From: Janthinobacterium agaricidamnosum NBRC 102515 = DSM 9628
GTDB taxonomy: Bacteria; Pseudomonadota; Gammaproteobacteria; Burkholderiales; Burkholderiaceae_D
DNA length: 64,000 nt
Direction: 5' to 3'
NCBI RefSeq assembly: GCF_000723165.1
Contig: NZ_HG322949.1
Coordinates: 3,831,296 to 3,895,295, forward strand
Shown here: positions 13,796-22,678 of the stretch, piece by piece
Numbering within the stretch: the first letter of the stretch is position 1
Layout of the letters: each line of letters opens with the position of its first letter
Made by a program: the position numbers and the translations under genes
Notes under the pieces: generated by a model
The model's database searches: none
Seen by the model: only the letters and a program-made list of their open reading frames with translations
What the model was told of the DNA's origin: nothing

Positions 13796-16700
13796 TTAAT
13801 GCGCATCCTTGGAAAGCGTGACCGCTGGAGCGGATGGTGCCGGCGGCGCCGCTGGCGCGTCCTTCTTCGAGAAGAGGCCGCGCACCAGCACGAAGAACAC
13901 CGGTACGAAGAAGATGCCGAGGAAGGTGGCCGACAACATGCCGCCCAACACGCCGACGCCGATCGCGTTCTGGCTGCCCGAACCTGCGCCGCGCGAAATG
14001 GCCAGCGGCAGCACGCCGAGGCCGAAGGCGATCGACGTCATCAGGATCGGACGCAGGCGCAAGCGCACCGCGTGCAAGGTCGCTTCTTTCAGCGCCATGC
14101 CGGAATCCTGCAGCTCCTTGGCGAATTCGACGATCAGGATCGCGTTTTTCGCCGACAGGCCGACCACGGTCAGCAAGCCGACCTGGAAGTAGACGTCGTT
14201 CGACAAGTGGAACACATAAGTGCCCAGCACCGTGCCGAGCACGCCGAGCGGCACCACCAGCAGCACCGAGAACGGGATCGACCAGCTTTCATACAGCGCG
14301 GCCAGGCACAGGAACACGATCAGCAGCGACAGCGCGTACAGCGCCGGCGTCTGCGAACCGGAGGCGCGCTCTTCCAGCGACACGCCGGTCCATTCGTAGC
14401 CGATGCCCGGCGGCAGCTGGGTCATCATTTTTTCGATCTCGTCCATCGCCGCGCCGGTGCTCTTGCCTGGCGCCGGAGTGCCCAGCACTTCGACCGAGGA
14501 CAAGCCGTTGTAGCGTTCCAGGCGCGGCGAAGCGTAGATCCACTTGCCCGACGCGAACGACGAGAACGGCACCATCTCGCCGCTGCCATTGCGCACGAAC
14601 CATTTGCTCAAGTCTTCCGGCACCATGCGCGAATCGGCCTGGCCTTGCATGAACACTTTCTTGACCCGGCCGCGGTCGACGAAGTCGTTGACGTAGGCGC
14701 TGCCCCAGCCGATGCTGAGCACCCGGTTGACGTCGGCGATCGACAGGCCCAGCGCGGTGGCTTTCTGCTGGTCGATGGTGATCTTGTATTGCGGGGTATC
14801 GTCCTGACCGTTCGGGCGCACGCCGACCATCACCGGATTTTTCGAGGCCATGCCGAGCAGCTGGTTACGCGCGCTGATCAGCGCTTCATGTCCGAGGCCA
14901 GCCTGGTCTTGCAGCTGCAAGTCGAAACCGGTGGCGTTGCCCAGCTCCAGCACCGCCGGCGGCGCGAACGTGAATACAAACGCGTCCTTCAGTTGCATCA
15001 GCGCGCCCATCGCGCGGCCGACGATGGCCGGCGCGCGCAGGTCGGCGCTCTTGCGCTCGTCCCAATCCTTCAGGCGCACGAAAGCGATACCGGTATTCTG
15101 GCCATTGCCGCCGAAGCTGAAGCCGGCCACCGCGAACACCGAGGCGACGGCATTTTTCTCATTGACCAGGAAGTGATGCTCGACTTGCTCGATCACCTTC
15201 AGCGTACGCTGCTGGGTGGCGCCGGTCGGCAACTGGATTTGCGAGAACAGCACGCCCTGGTCTTCTTCCGGCAGGAACGAAGTCGGCAAGCGCAGGAATA
15301 CCAGCGCCAGCGCCACCACCACCAGCACATACATCAGCATCGAACGGCCGCTGCGGTTGATCATCGCGCCGACCCAGCCCTGGTACTTGCTGCTGCTGCG
15401 GTCGAAGCCGCGGTTGAACCAGCCAAAGAAACCCTTGTTGGTGGCGTGATGGCCTTTTTCGACCGGTTTCAAAATGGTGGCGCACAGCGCCGGCGTAAAC
15501 ACCATGGCGACCAGCACCGACAGCACCATCGACGACACGATGGTGATCGAGAACTGGCGGTAAATCACGCCGGTCGAACCGGAGAAGAACGCCATCGGCA
15601 CGAACACCGCCGACAGCACCATCGCGATGCCGACCAGCGCGCCGGTGATCTGGCTCATCGATTTGCGGGTCGCTTCCAGCGGCGACAAGCCTTCCTCGCT
15701 CATCACCCGCTCGACGTTTTCCACCACCACGATGGCGTCATCGACCAGCAAGCCGATCGCCAGCACCATCGCGAACATGGTCAGCGTATTGATCGAAAAA
15801 CCGAACGCCGCCAGGATGCCGAAGGTACCCAGCAGCACCACCGGCACGGCCATGGTCGGGATCAGCGTGGCGCGGAAATTTTGCAGGAACAGATACATCA
15901 CCAGGAACACCAGCACGATCGCTTCGAGCAGCGTCTTGACCACTTCTTCGATCGACAGCTTGACGAATGGCGTGGTGTCGAACGCGACGGCGGACTTCAT
16001 GCCGGTCGGGAATTGCTTGCTCAGCTCGGCCACTTTGGCCTTGATCTTGACGGCGGTGTCGAGCGCATTGGCGCCGGTCGCCAGTTTCAGCGCGATACCG
16101 GTGGCGGCCTTGCCGTTGTAGCGTGCCACGGTGTTGTAGTTTTCGCGGCCCAGTTCCATCCGCGCCACGTCGCGCAGGTAGACCATGGCGCCGTCGGTGG
16201 TGGTCTTGAGCAGGATGGCGCCGAATTGTTCGACCGTTTGCAAACGGCTCTGGGCCGATACGGTGGCGTTCAATTGCTGGCCGGCGACGGCCGGCGCGCC
16301 GCCCAGTTCACCCGCCGACACTTCGGCGTTTTGCGCGACCAGCGCGTTGCTGACGTCGGTCGGCGTCAGCTGGTAGCTTTGCAGCTTGGCCGGGTCGAGC
16401 CAGATGCGCATCGCATATTGCGAACCGAACAGCAGCACGTCGCCGACGCCGTTGACCCGGCTCAGCGGATCGACCACGTTGGCGGCGACATAATCGCCCA
16501 GGTCGGTCTGGTTCATGCTGCCGTCTTCCGACGTGAAGCTGAGCACCATCAGGAAGTTGCGGGTCGCTTTCGACACCACCAGGCCCTGCTGGGTCACGGC
16601 GGTCGGCAGCAGCGGCGTCGCCAGTTGCAGCTTGTTTTGCACCTGCACCTGGGCGATGTCCGGATTGGTGGCGTTGGTGAACGTCAGCGTGATGCTGATG

Positions 16701-16960
16701 CCGCCGGTGGAATCGCTCGACGACGACATATAGCGCAAGCCGTCGATGCCCTTCATCTTTTGTTCGATGACCTGGGTCACCGCGTCTTCCACGGTCTTGG
16801 CCGAGGCGCCTGGATAGCTGCCGCTGATCGCGATCGACGGCGGCGCGATGCTGGGGTATTGCGAGACCGGTAAGGTGAGGATCGAGATCACGCCCGCAAG
16901 CATGATGACGATCGCGACCACCCATGCAAAAATCGGGCGGTCAATAAAAAAACGTGCCAT
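13796..16960 (-). CDS. acrB: RND multidrug efflux pump, HAE1 family inner-membrane transporter (AcrB-like)
   Basis: A 1054-residue protein of the usual HAE1 length. It starts [23 protein letters not shown], has the duplicated 6+6 membrane layout, and contains the proton-relay motif region [18 protein letters not shown], the DEDQGVLF-like stretch [20 protein letters not shown], and the family end [12 protein letters not shown]. It exports hydrophobic or amphiphilic compounds using proton flux, together with the periplasmic adaptor upstream and the outer-membrane duct downstream. The spacing to the adaptor gene is 16 bp. Confidence 0.96.
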   Translation of the reverse strand: MARFFIDRPIFAWVVAIVIMLAGVISILTLPVSQYPSIAPPSIAISGSYPGASAKTVEDAVTQVIEQKMKGIDGLRYMSSSSDSTGGISITLTFTNATNPDIAQVQVQNKLQLATPLLPTAVTQQGLVVSKATRNFLMVLSFTSEDGSMNQTDLGDYVAANVVDPLSRVNGVGDVLLFGSQYAMRIWLDPAKLQSYQLTPTDVSNALVAQNAEVSAGELGGAPAVAGQQLNATVSAQSRLQTVEQFGAILLKTTTDGAMVYLRDVARMELGRENYNTVARYNGKAATGIALKLATGANALDTAVKIKAKVAELSKQFPTGMKSAVAFDTTPFVKLSIEEVVKTLLEAIVLVFLVMYLFLQNFRATLIPTMAVPVVLLGTFGILAAFGFSINTLTMFAMVLAIGLLVDDAIVVVENVERVMSEEGLSPLEATRKSMSQITGALVGIAMVLSAVFVPMAFFSGSTGVIYRQFSITIVSSMVLSVLVAMVFTPALCATILKPVEKGHHATNKGFFGWFNRGFDRSSSKYQGWVGAMINRSGRSMLMYVLVVVALALVFLRLPTSFLPEEDQGVLFSQIQLPTGATQQRTLKVIEQVEHHFLVNEKNAVASVFAVAGFSFGGNGQNTGIAFVRLKDWDERKSADLRAPAIVGRAMGALMQLKDAFVFTFAPPAVLELGNATGFDLQLQDQAGLGHEALISARNQLLGMASKNPVMVGVRPNGQDDTPQYKITIDQQKATALGLSIADVNRVLSIGWGSAYVNDFVDRGRVKKVFMQGQADSRMVPEDLSKWFVRNGSGEMVPFSSFASGKWIYASPRLERYNGLSSVEVLGTPAPGKSTGAAMDEIEKMMTQLPPGIGYEWTGVSLEERASGSQTPALYALSLLIVFLCLAALYESWSIPFSVLLVVPLGVLGTVLGTYVFHLSNDVYFQVGLLTVVGLSAKNAILIVEFAKELQDSGMALKEATLHAVRLRLRPILMTSIAFGLGVLPLAISRGAGSGSQNAIGVGVLGGMLSATFLGIFFVPVFFVLVRGLFSKKDAPAAPPAPSAPAVTLSKDAH

Positions 16961-16976
16961 TGATTATTCTCCTGGA

Positions 16977-18176
16977 TTAGTGGGCGCTGGCACTGCCGGC
17001 TGCGGCTGCCGCGGCTGCCGGAGCGGCGGCTTTGGCGACGTTCGCGGGCGCACCCGGCTTGACCTTCTGCAAGCCTTCGATGATCACGCGGTCGCCGGCC
17101 GCCAGGCCGGAAGCAACCAGCCATTTGTCGCCCACGGTGCCGTCGGTGACCAGCACGCGTTGCTCGACCTTGCCTTCCTGGTTCAGGATCAAGGCAGTGG
17201 CCTGGCCTTTCTGGTTACGCGTCACGCCTTGCTGCGGCACCACGATGGCGCTTTCATTGACGCCGCTTTCCAGTACCGCGCGCACATACATGCCTGGCAA
17301 CAAATCGCCTTTCGGGTTCGGGAACAAGGCGCGCAAGGTCACGTTGCCGGTGGTCGGATCGACGCTGACGCCGGCGAACTGCAATTTGCCGCTTTCGCTG
17401 TATTTGGTGCCGTCGGCCAGCAGCAAGCTCACCTTGGCCTGGCCGTTATTGGCTTTCAGCGTGCCGCTGTCGATTTCGCGTTTCAGGCGCAGCAAGTCGT
17501 TGCTGGACTGGGTCACGTCGACATAGATCGGGTCGAGCTGCTGCACGGTGGTCAGCGCGGCGGCCTGGCCGGACGTCACCAGCGCGCCGGCGGTCACGGT
17601 CGAGCTGCTGATGCGGCCGCTGATCGGCGCATACACATTGGTGTAGCGCACATTGATGGCGGCCGTTTCCAGCGCGGCGCCAGCCGATTCGACATCGGCC
17701 TTGGCCTGTTCGAACGACGCCACGGCATCGTCGTAATCCTGGCGGCTGACGCCTTCGATGGCCACCAGTTCCTTGTAGCGCGCCACTTTCGGACCGGCGG
17801 TCAGCAAGTTCGCCCTGGCCTTGGCCAGCGCGGCCTTGGCCGAGTTATAGGCTGCCTGGTAGGTGGCGGGGTCGATCTGGTACAAGGCAGTGCCGGCCTT
17901 GACATCGCTGCCTTCGACGAACAGGCGTTTCTGGATCAAGCCGCTCACTTGCGGGCGCACGTCGGCGATCTGGTAGGCATTGGTGCGGCCTGGCAATTCC
18001 GTGGTGATCGGCAAAGCTTGCGGTGCAATCGTGTACACCACGACTTCCGGCACTGGCGGCGGGCCGCCGGCGCCGGCCGGCGCCTTGCTGCAGCCAGCGA
18101 CGATCACGGAAGCGCAGAGCATGGCAAGCGTGCCTGCCTTACGGGACGAGGACAATGAAAAAGTGTGTTCCATCAT
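16977..18176 (-). CDS. acrA: RND efflux periplasmic adaptor (AcrA-like lipoprotein)
   Basis: A 399-residue protein with a lipoprotein signal (ASVIVAGCSKAP), then a proline/glycine-rich linker and the adaptor core: RTNAYQIADVRPQVSGLIQK, the alpha-hairpin region around AALAKARANLLTAGPKVARY, the second lipoyl half (ISGRISSSTVTAGALV) and the membrane-proximal domain. An Ala-rich tail ends AAAAAAGSASAH. It bridges the pump and the outer-membrane duct. First gene of the operon, read from the promoter/operator at 18263-18291. ATG 18176 is followed by a second ATG, either of which would do. Confidence 0.95.
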   Translation of the reverse strand: MMEHTFSLSSSRKAGTLAMLCASVIVAGCSKAPAGAGGPPPVPEVVVYTIAPQALPITTELPGRTNAYQIADVRPQVSGLIQKRLFVEGSDVKAGTALYQIDPATYQAAYNSAKAALAKARANLLTAGPKVARYKELVAIEGVSRQDYDDAVASFEQAKADVESAGAALETAAINVRYTNVYAPISGRISSSTVTAGALVTSGQAAALTTVQQLDPIYVDVTQSSNDLLRLKREIDSGTLKANNGQAKVSLLLADGTKYSESGKLQFAGVSVDPTTGNVTLRALFPNPKGDLLPGMYVRAVLESGVNESAIVVPQQGVTRNQKGQATALILNQEGKVEQRVLVTDGTVGDKWLVASGLAAGDRVIIEGLQKVKPGAPANVAKAAAPAAAAAAAGSASAH

Positions 18177-18262
18177 GGACTTTCTAAAAGGAAGCAGGGC
18201 AACAATGTCGAAAAAAGATCAAAAGTAGATCGAAAAAAGCTGATTTTATTATCACAGCTCAA

Positions 18263-18291
18263 AGAATGAACGATCATTCTAATTTCGTCAA
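18263..18291 (-). promoter_or_regulatory. Efflux operon promoter with TetR-type operator
   Basis: AGAATGA-ACGA-TCATTCT (18263-18280) is an 18-bp inverted repeat with 7-bp perfect arms. On the minus strand TTGACG (18291-18286) would be the -35, with CATTCT (18268-18263) 17 bp downstream as -10, so the palindrome covers the spacer and -10. This is what is expected of a TetR-family repressor site; the gene at 11661 is the natural candidate binder. Confidence 0.65.
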
Positions 18292-18680
18292 GCGTCTTTA
18301 CATTTGCAACAAAGGGAATTTTGACAAGAAAAATTGCGTTACCACAACAAAACACAGGGACGTTCACCACACCACGCCGGTGTTGCCGGACTGAACCTTA
18401 TGACGCAAGCACGGTGCGCGCATGGTACTTGATATTTATCAAGATAATGTAGCAAACTATTGCCGTAACCGCTCAAACGCCGCGCAGCAACAGGGTCGCA
18501 GCACTTTGCATGGTGAAATAAAGGCGGCGGCGAATAGGCTTTTGCTAGCCTGCCATGGCGCGCCGCTTGGCAAGCTCGACAATGCATTTCATGCAACACT
18601 GTTGAAAAGTCACATTTTTCATGAATCGGGTACTATTCCGGGATGCGTCGGCGCGGCGCCGTCTGAGTGGGATCTGGCAC
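18292..18680. other. Intergenic region between the efflux operon and the KaiC-like gene
   Basis: About 390 bp without a convincing gene. The first part holds the upstream side of the efflux promoter. The rest should contain the promoter of the KaiC-like gene, but I see no clear -35/-10 pair, and no strong ribosome-binding site precedes ATG 18681. Short frames here lack coding features. Confidence 0.4.
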
Positions 18681-20174
18681 ATGAACCCTGCGAATAGCGA
18701 TGAAACAACCTGGCTGTCGACGGGGGTGTCCGGACTGGACAATATACTCGGCGGCGGTTTTACGCCGCAGCGGCTGCATCTGGTGGAAGGCGAGCCGGGT
18801 ACCGGCAAGACCACGCTGGCGCTGCAATTCCTGATGGCCGGCGCGCGCCTGGGCGAAGCGTGCCTGTATATCACGCTGGGGGAAACGGCGGTCGAACTGC
18901 GCGCCGCCGCCAGGTCGCACGGCTGGGACCTGGCCGGCATCCATATCGAAGAAATCATTACTAACGAAAATATTCTCGATCCTAACCAGCAATACACCAT
19001 TTTTCATCCGTCCGAAATCGAACTCGGCCTGACCAACCAGCGCATCCTGGCGGCGATCGAACGATACCAGCCGGCGCGGCTGGTGCTTGATTCGCTATCC
19101 GAAATAGAACTGCTGGCGGAAAACCCCTTGCGCTACCGGCGCCAGGTAATGGCGCTGAAACAATACTTGGCCAGCCGCCGCTGCACCACGCTATTCGTTG
19201 ACGACCATTCGGCGCTGAACGATGCCTGGCAAGTACGCAGCGTGGCGCATTGCGTGGTCATACTGGAATTGCAACGCCAGACGTATGGCGTGGACCGGCG
19301 CCATGTCCGCATCGTCAAATACCGCGGCGTGGCGTTTCGCAGCGGCGCCCACGATTACAAGATCGCTAACGGCGGCCTGCAAGTATTTCCGCGCCTGGTG
19401 GCGGCGGAAACCCGCCAGCAAGGCAGCCGGCGCAGCCTGTCGAGCGGCATCGCGGCGCTCGACGAATTGACCGGCGGCGGTCTCGACGAAGGCATGAGCA
19501 CCCTGATTTCCGGCCCGCCGGGCAGCGGGAAATCGTCGCTGGCGGCGCAATTTGTCGACGCCGCGACGCGCCGCGGCGAAGCCTGTGCCATGTTTCTGTT
19601 CGAAGAATCGCGCAGCAACCTGCTATACCGCTCGGAGCAGCTCGGCATGCAATTGAACGCCGCGCTCGCGGCGCAGTTGCTGACGGTGCAGCAAATCGAT
19701 CCGGCCGAACTGACGCCGGGGGAATTCATCCAGGCCGTCATCGACGCCGCCGAAACGGGCGCGCGCATCATCGTCGTCGACAGCCTGAACGGCTACATGA
19801 AAGCGGTGCCCGACGAACGCTTTCTTGGCACCTATCTGCATGAACTGCTTAATTACCTGGGCCAGTGCGGCATCGCCACGGTACTGATCGGGGTACAGCA
19901 AAGCCTGTTGGGCACGGTGATGACCACCTCGGTCGACGCCAGCTACGTGGCCGACAACGTCATCATGCTGCGCTACTTCGAGGCCGAAGGCGAAGTGCGC
20001 CAGGCAATTTCGGTGTTCAAGAAGCGCGGCAGTCCGCACCAGCGCGGCATCCACCGTTTTGAAATCGACCACGGCATCCGCATCGGCCGGGCGCTGACCG
20101 GCTTCCGCGGCATCCTCGGCGGCATCCCGACCGCCGGTGCGGTATTGACGCCACTGGCGGACGCTTCCAACTGA
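18681..20174 (+). CDS. KaiC-like two-domain RecA-family ATPase
   Basis: About 497 residues with two KaiC domains. The first begins STGVSGLDNILGGGF and has Walker A GEPGTGKT near residue 37. The second begins SSGIAALDELTGGGLDEGMS with Walker A GPPGSGKS near residue 278. The paired catalytic glutamates of KaiC are kept in domain 2 (FLFEESRSN) but reduced in domain 1 (ITLGETAVE). It is not a clock protein in the strict sense, as no KaiA or KaiB gene is nearby. It is followed after 6 bp by a hybrid histidine kinase, a pairing I associate with signalling roles for these proteins. An alternative ATG at 18621 would add 20 residues. Confidence 0.88.
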   Translation: MNPANSDETTWLSTGVSGLDNILGGGFTPQRLHLVEGEPGTGKTTLALQFLMAGARLGEACLYITLGETAVELRAAARSHGWDLAGIHIEEIITNENILDPNQQYTIFHPSEIELGLTNQRILAAIERYQPARLVLDSLSEIELLAENPLRYRRQVMALKQYLASRRCTTLFVDDHSALNDAWQVRSVAHCVVILELQRQTYGVDRRHVRIVKYRGVAFRSGAHDYKIANGGLQVFPRLVAAETRQQGSRRSLSSGIAALDELTGGGLDEGMSTLISGPPGSGKSSLAAQFVDAATRRGEACAMFLFEESRSNLLYRSEQLGMQLNAALAAQLLTVQQIDPAELTPGEFIQAVIDAAETGARIIVVDSLNGYMKAVPDERFLGTYLHELLNYLGQCGIATVLIGVQQSLLGTVMTTSVDASYVADNVIMLRYFEAEGEVRQAISVFKKRGSPHQRGIHRFEIDHGIRIGRALTGFRGILGGIPTAGAVLTPLADASN

Positions 20175-20180
20175 CGCGCT

Positions 20181-21731
20181 ATGGAAACCCGCATCCTGAT
20201 TCATGCGCCTACCGGTCGCGACGCCGCCCTCGCCGCCCGGCTGCTGGACGCGGCGGCAATCCGGCATTGCATCTGCGATGGGCCGGCCGAGCTGGCGCGG
20301 CAACTGGCGCTGGGCGCCGCCGGCGTGCTGACGGTCGAAGAGGCGTTGCCCGACGGCGGCTTGCAGGTGCTCAGCGAGTATGTGCGCAAGCAGCCGGACT
20401 GGTCGGACTTGCCAGTGATCTTGCTGAGCCGCGGCGGCCCGGATTCGAGTATCGTGCGCCACGCCGTGTCCAGCCTCGGCAACCTGACCTTGCTGGAACG
20501 GCCAGTGCATACCTTGACGCTGCTGACCTCGGTGCAGGCAATGCTGCGCGCCCGGACCAAGCAATACCATATGCGCGAAGGCGAGCGGCGCAAGGATGAA
20601 TTCCTGGCCAGCCTGGGCCATGAGCTGCGCAATCCGCTGGCGCCGATCAAGACGTCGGTGGCGTTGCTCAGCCACTGGTATCCGGATACCCCGCAAGTGA
20701 CGCGGGTGCGCGACGTGATCGAACGCCAGGTCACCCACCTGACCCGGCTGGTGGACGACTTGCTCGACGTGGCGCGCATCACCAGCGGCAAGATCGAGCT
20801 GCAATGCCAGGATATCCGCTTCAGCGCGGTGATCGGCCATGTCGCCGAACTGTCGCAACAGGCGGCGCTGGCCAAGCACATCACCATCGATTACAACTTG
20901 CCGCGCCATCCGATCCAGTTGTTTGCCGACCATGCGCGGCTGGTGCAAGTGCTATCGAACATCTTGTCGAACGCGGTCAAGTTCACGCCGCACGGCGGAC
21001 ATATCGCGGTGCGCGCCTGGCATGACGCCGGCATGCTGCATGTCAGTATCAAGGATAATGGCATCGGCCTCGAAGCGGGGGCGATCCCGCGTATCTTTTC
21101 GATGTTTGAACAGAGCAAGACCGTCGCCGGCCAGATCACCAGCGGACTGGGCATCGGCCTGAGCCTGTCGCGCCAATTCGCCGAAATGCATGGCGGCGGC
21201 GTCGCGGCGTTCAGCGAGGGCAGCGGCAAAGGCAGCGAATTTGTCATCGACTTACCGGCTGTGCAATTGGCGCCACCGGAACCAGCGGCGGCCGCCGCCG
21301 CTGCGCCAGTCGAGATCAATGGCGCGCCGCACGGCAAACCGTCGCACGTGCTGGTGGTGGATGACAACCGCGACGCCGCCGATTCGCTGCAAGCGTTATT
21401 CCAGATGGAGGGCTTCGACGTGTCGGCCGCCTACGACGGCTACGCGGCGGTGGCCGCGCTCGACAGCAGCAGGCCCGACTTGATCGTGATGGACCTGGGC
21501 ATGCCGGGCATGGATGGCTACCAGGCCGGGCGCCTGATACGCCAGCGCCCGGACGCACAGCACATCATGATGATCGCGCTGACCGGCTGGGGCCAGAGCG
21601 ACGCGCGGCGGCGCACGCTGGACGCCGGCTTCGACTACCACCTGATCAAGCCGGTCGATTTCGTCGACATCATGCGGCTGGTCAGGCAGCGCTTCAAGCG
21701 GCTGCCGGATCAGCATCGGCCGCCCGCTTAA
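20181..21731 (+). CDS. Hybrid histidine kinase / response regulator paired with KaiC-like protein
   Basis: A 516-residue cytoplasmic protein. Residues 1-125 look like a degenerate receiver domain (PVILLSRGGPDSSI and a final LLTSVQAMLRART), without the phospho-acceptor pattern. The HisKA H-box LASLGHELRNPLAPI puts His near residue 147. The HATPase domain has ILSNAVKFTPHGG (N-box) and GLGIGLSLSRQFAEMHGG (G-box). A C-terminal receiver has DDNRDAADSL and the acceptor Asp near residue 438 (IVMDLGMPGMDGY). No membrane segment and no output DNA-binding domain, so phosphate is passed to another protein or used for protein contact. Likely co-transcribed with the KaiC-like gene (6-bp gap). Confidence 0.92.
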   Translation: METRILIHAPTGRDAALAARLLDAAAIRHCICDGPAELARQLALGAAGVLTVEEALPDGGLQVLSEYVRKQPDWSDLPVILLSRGGPDSSIVRHAVSSLGNLTLLERPVHTLTLLTSVQAMLRARTKQYHMREGERRKDEFLASLGHELRNPLAPIKTSVALLSHWYPDTPQVTRVRDVIERQVTHLTRLVDDLLDVARITSGKIELQCQDIRFSAVIGHVAELSQQAALAKHITIDYNLPRHPIQLFADHARLVQVLSNILSNAVKFTPHGGHIAVRAWHDAGMLHVSIKDNGIGLEAGAIPRIFSMFEQSKTVAGQITSGLGIGLSLSRQFAEMHGGGVAAFSEGSGKGSEFVIDLPAVQLAPPEPAAAAAAAPVEINGAPHGKPSHVLVVDDNRDAADSLQALFQMEGFDVSAAYDGYAAVAALDSSRPDLIVMDLGMPGMDGYQAGRLIRQRPDAQHIMMIALTGWGQSDARRRTLDAGFDYHLIKPVDFVDIMRLVRQRFKRLPDQHRPPA

Positions 21732-21740
21732 AGCACAGGC

Positions 21741-22634
21741 TTATTTGGCGTCGAGGAAAGTCACGATAGCCTGGTTGAAACTGGCTGGATCTTGCAAGAA
21801 CGCAAAGTGACTGGCGTTCGGCAAGATCTTCAAGCTGGCGCCAGGGATGGTGGCGGCGATGTAATCGGTGTGCTTGCGCAGGATCGCTTCATCGTGGTCG
21901 CCATCAATGACCAGGATAGGCGTGCTGATCGATTTCAGTTGCGCATCGGACCAGTTCGGCTGGCTGAACCACATCTTGCTGATTTGCTCGACAAAACTGT
22001 CGTGATCCTTTTGCGTGCCGCCCGACAGTTTGATGTGCTCCGGACCGGAACGCTCGATGAACGCGCCAAAGGTCGGATTCTTTTCGACCTCCGGGTTGAC
22101 GCCCTTGACGTTGGTATTGGCGGCGAACGCGACCACCTTGCCGATGCGCTCGCGGTGGCGCAGCGCCAGGTCGATGCCGATGATGGCGCCGTCGCTCCAG
22201 CCGACGATGTCCGCCTTCTGGATTTTCAGATGATCCATCAGCGCCACCACATCGTCGGTCATCAAGTCGTAGCCGAACGGCTGGGCGTCGCGGCTGCTGC
22301 GGCCATGGCCGCGGCTGTCGACCAGGATCACCTGGCGGTTCTTTTTCAGCGCATCGATCTGCTTGCCCCAGTAATCCGAATTCGACAGGCCGCCGTGCAG
22401 CAGGATCACCGGCGCGCCCTTGCCGACGATGGCGTAATACAGGCGAATGCCGTTCACCTTGGCGTAACCGCTGTGGTCGGCATGCACCGGCGCCGGGGTC
22501 GGCGGCAAGGTTTTCCAGCGTTCGGCCGGGGCCGCCGCATGCACCGCGCCGGCCAGCGCCATGGCGGAAAGAAGCATGCCGGCGCGGCTGGAAAAGCGCT
22601 GCACCACGGATGTCGCTACCTTAGTTTGAAACAT
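21741..22634 (-). CDS. Exported alpha/beta hydrolase
   Basis: A 297-residue protein from ATG 22634, with AGGTGT about 7 bp upstream. A signal peptide ends near AGAVHAAAP. The hydrolase core has the oxyanion region VILLHGGLSN, the nucleophile elbow GWSDGA (Ser replaced pattern G-x-S-x-G seen as G-W-S-D-G), the acid in LVIDGDHDEA and the final His in PNASHFAFLQDP. Family members hydrolyse esters, epoxides or lactones; the substrate cannot be told. It stands alone, 44 bp downstream of the MFS-PlsC gene and convergent with the hybrid kinase. Confidence 0.88.
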   Translation of the reverse strand: MFQTKVATSVVQRFSSRAGMLLSAMALAGAVHAAAPAERWKTLPPTPAPVHADHSGYAKVNGIRLYYAIVGKGAPVILLHGGLSNSDYWGKQIDALKKNRQVILVDSRGHGRSSRDAQPFGYDLMTDDVVALMDHLKIQKADIVGWSDGAIIGIDLALRHRERIGKVVAFAANTNVKGVNPEVEKNPTFGAFIERSGPEHIKLSGGTQKDHDSFVEQISKMWFSQPNWSDAQLKSISTPILVIDGDHDEAILRKHTDYIAATIPGASLKILPNASHFAFLQDPASFNQAIVTFLDAK

Positions 22635-22678
22635 GTAACACCTCGAAATGGTTAATTTATAATGTAATGCGGTGAAAA

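Noticed and set aside
13730..16873. A 1047-codon plus-strand frame opposite the RND pump gene
   Set aside because: It is an antisense shadow of a high-GC gene: composition is His/Arg/Gln-rich and no domain can be seen, while the minus strand encodes a complete AcrB-type pump.
18173..18370. A 65-codon minus-strand frame upstream of acrA
   Set aside because: It covers the promoter/operator of the efflux operon, has no ribosome-binding site and no recognisable features.
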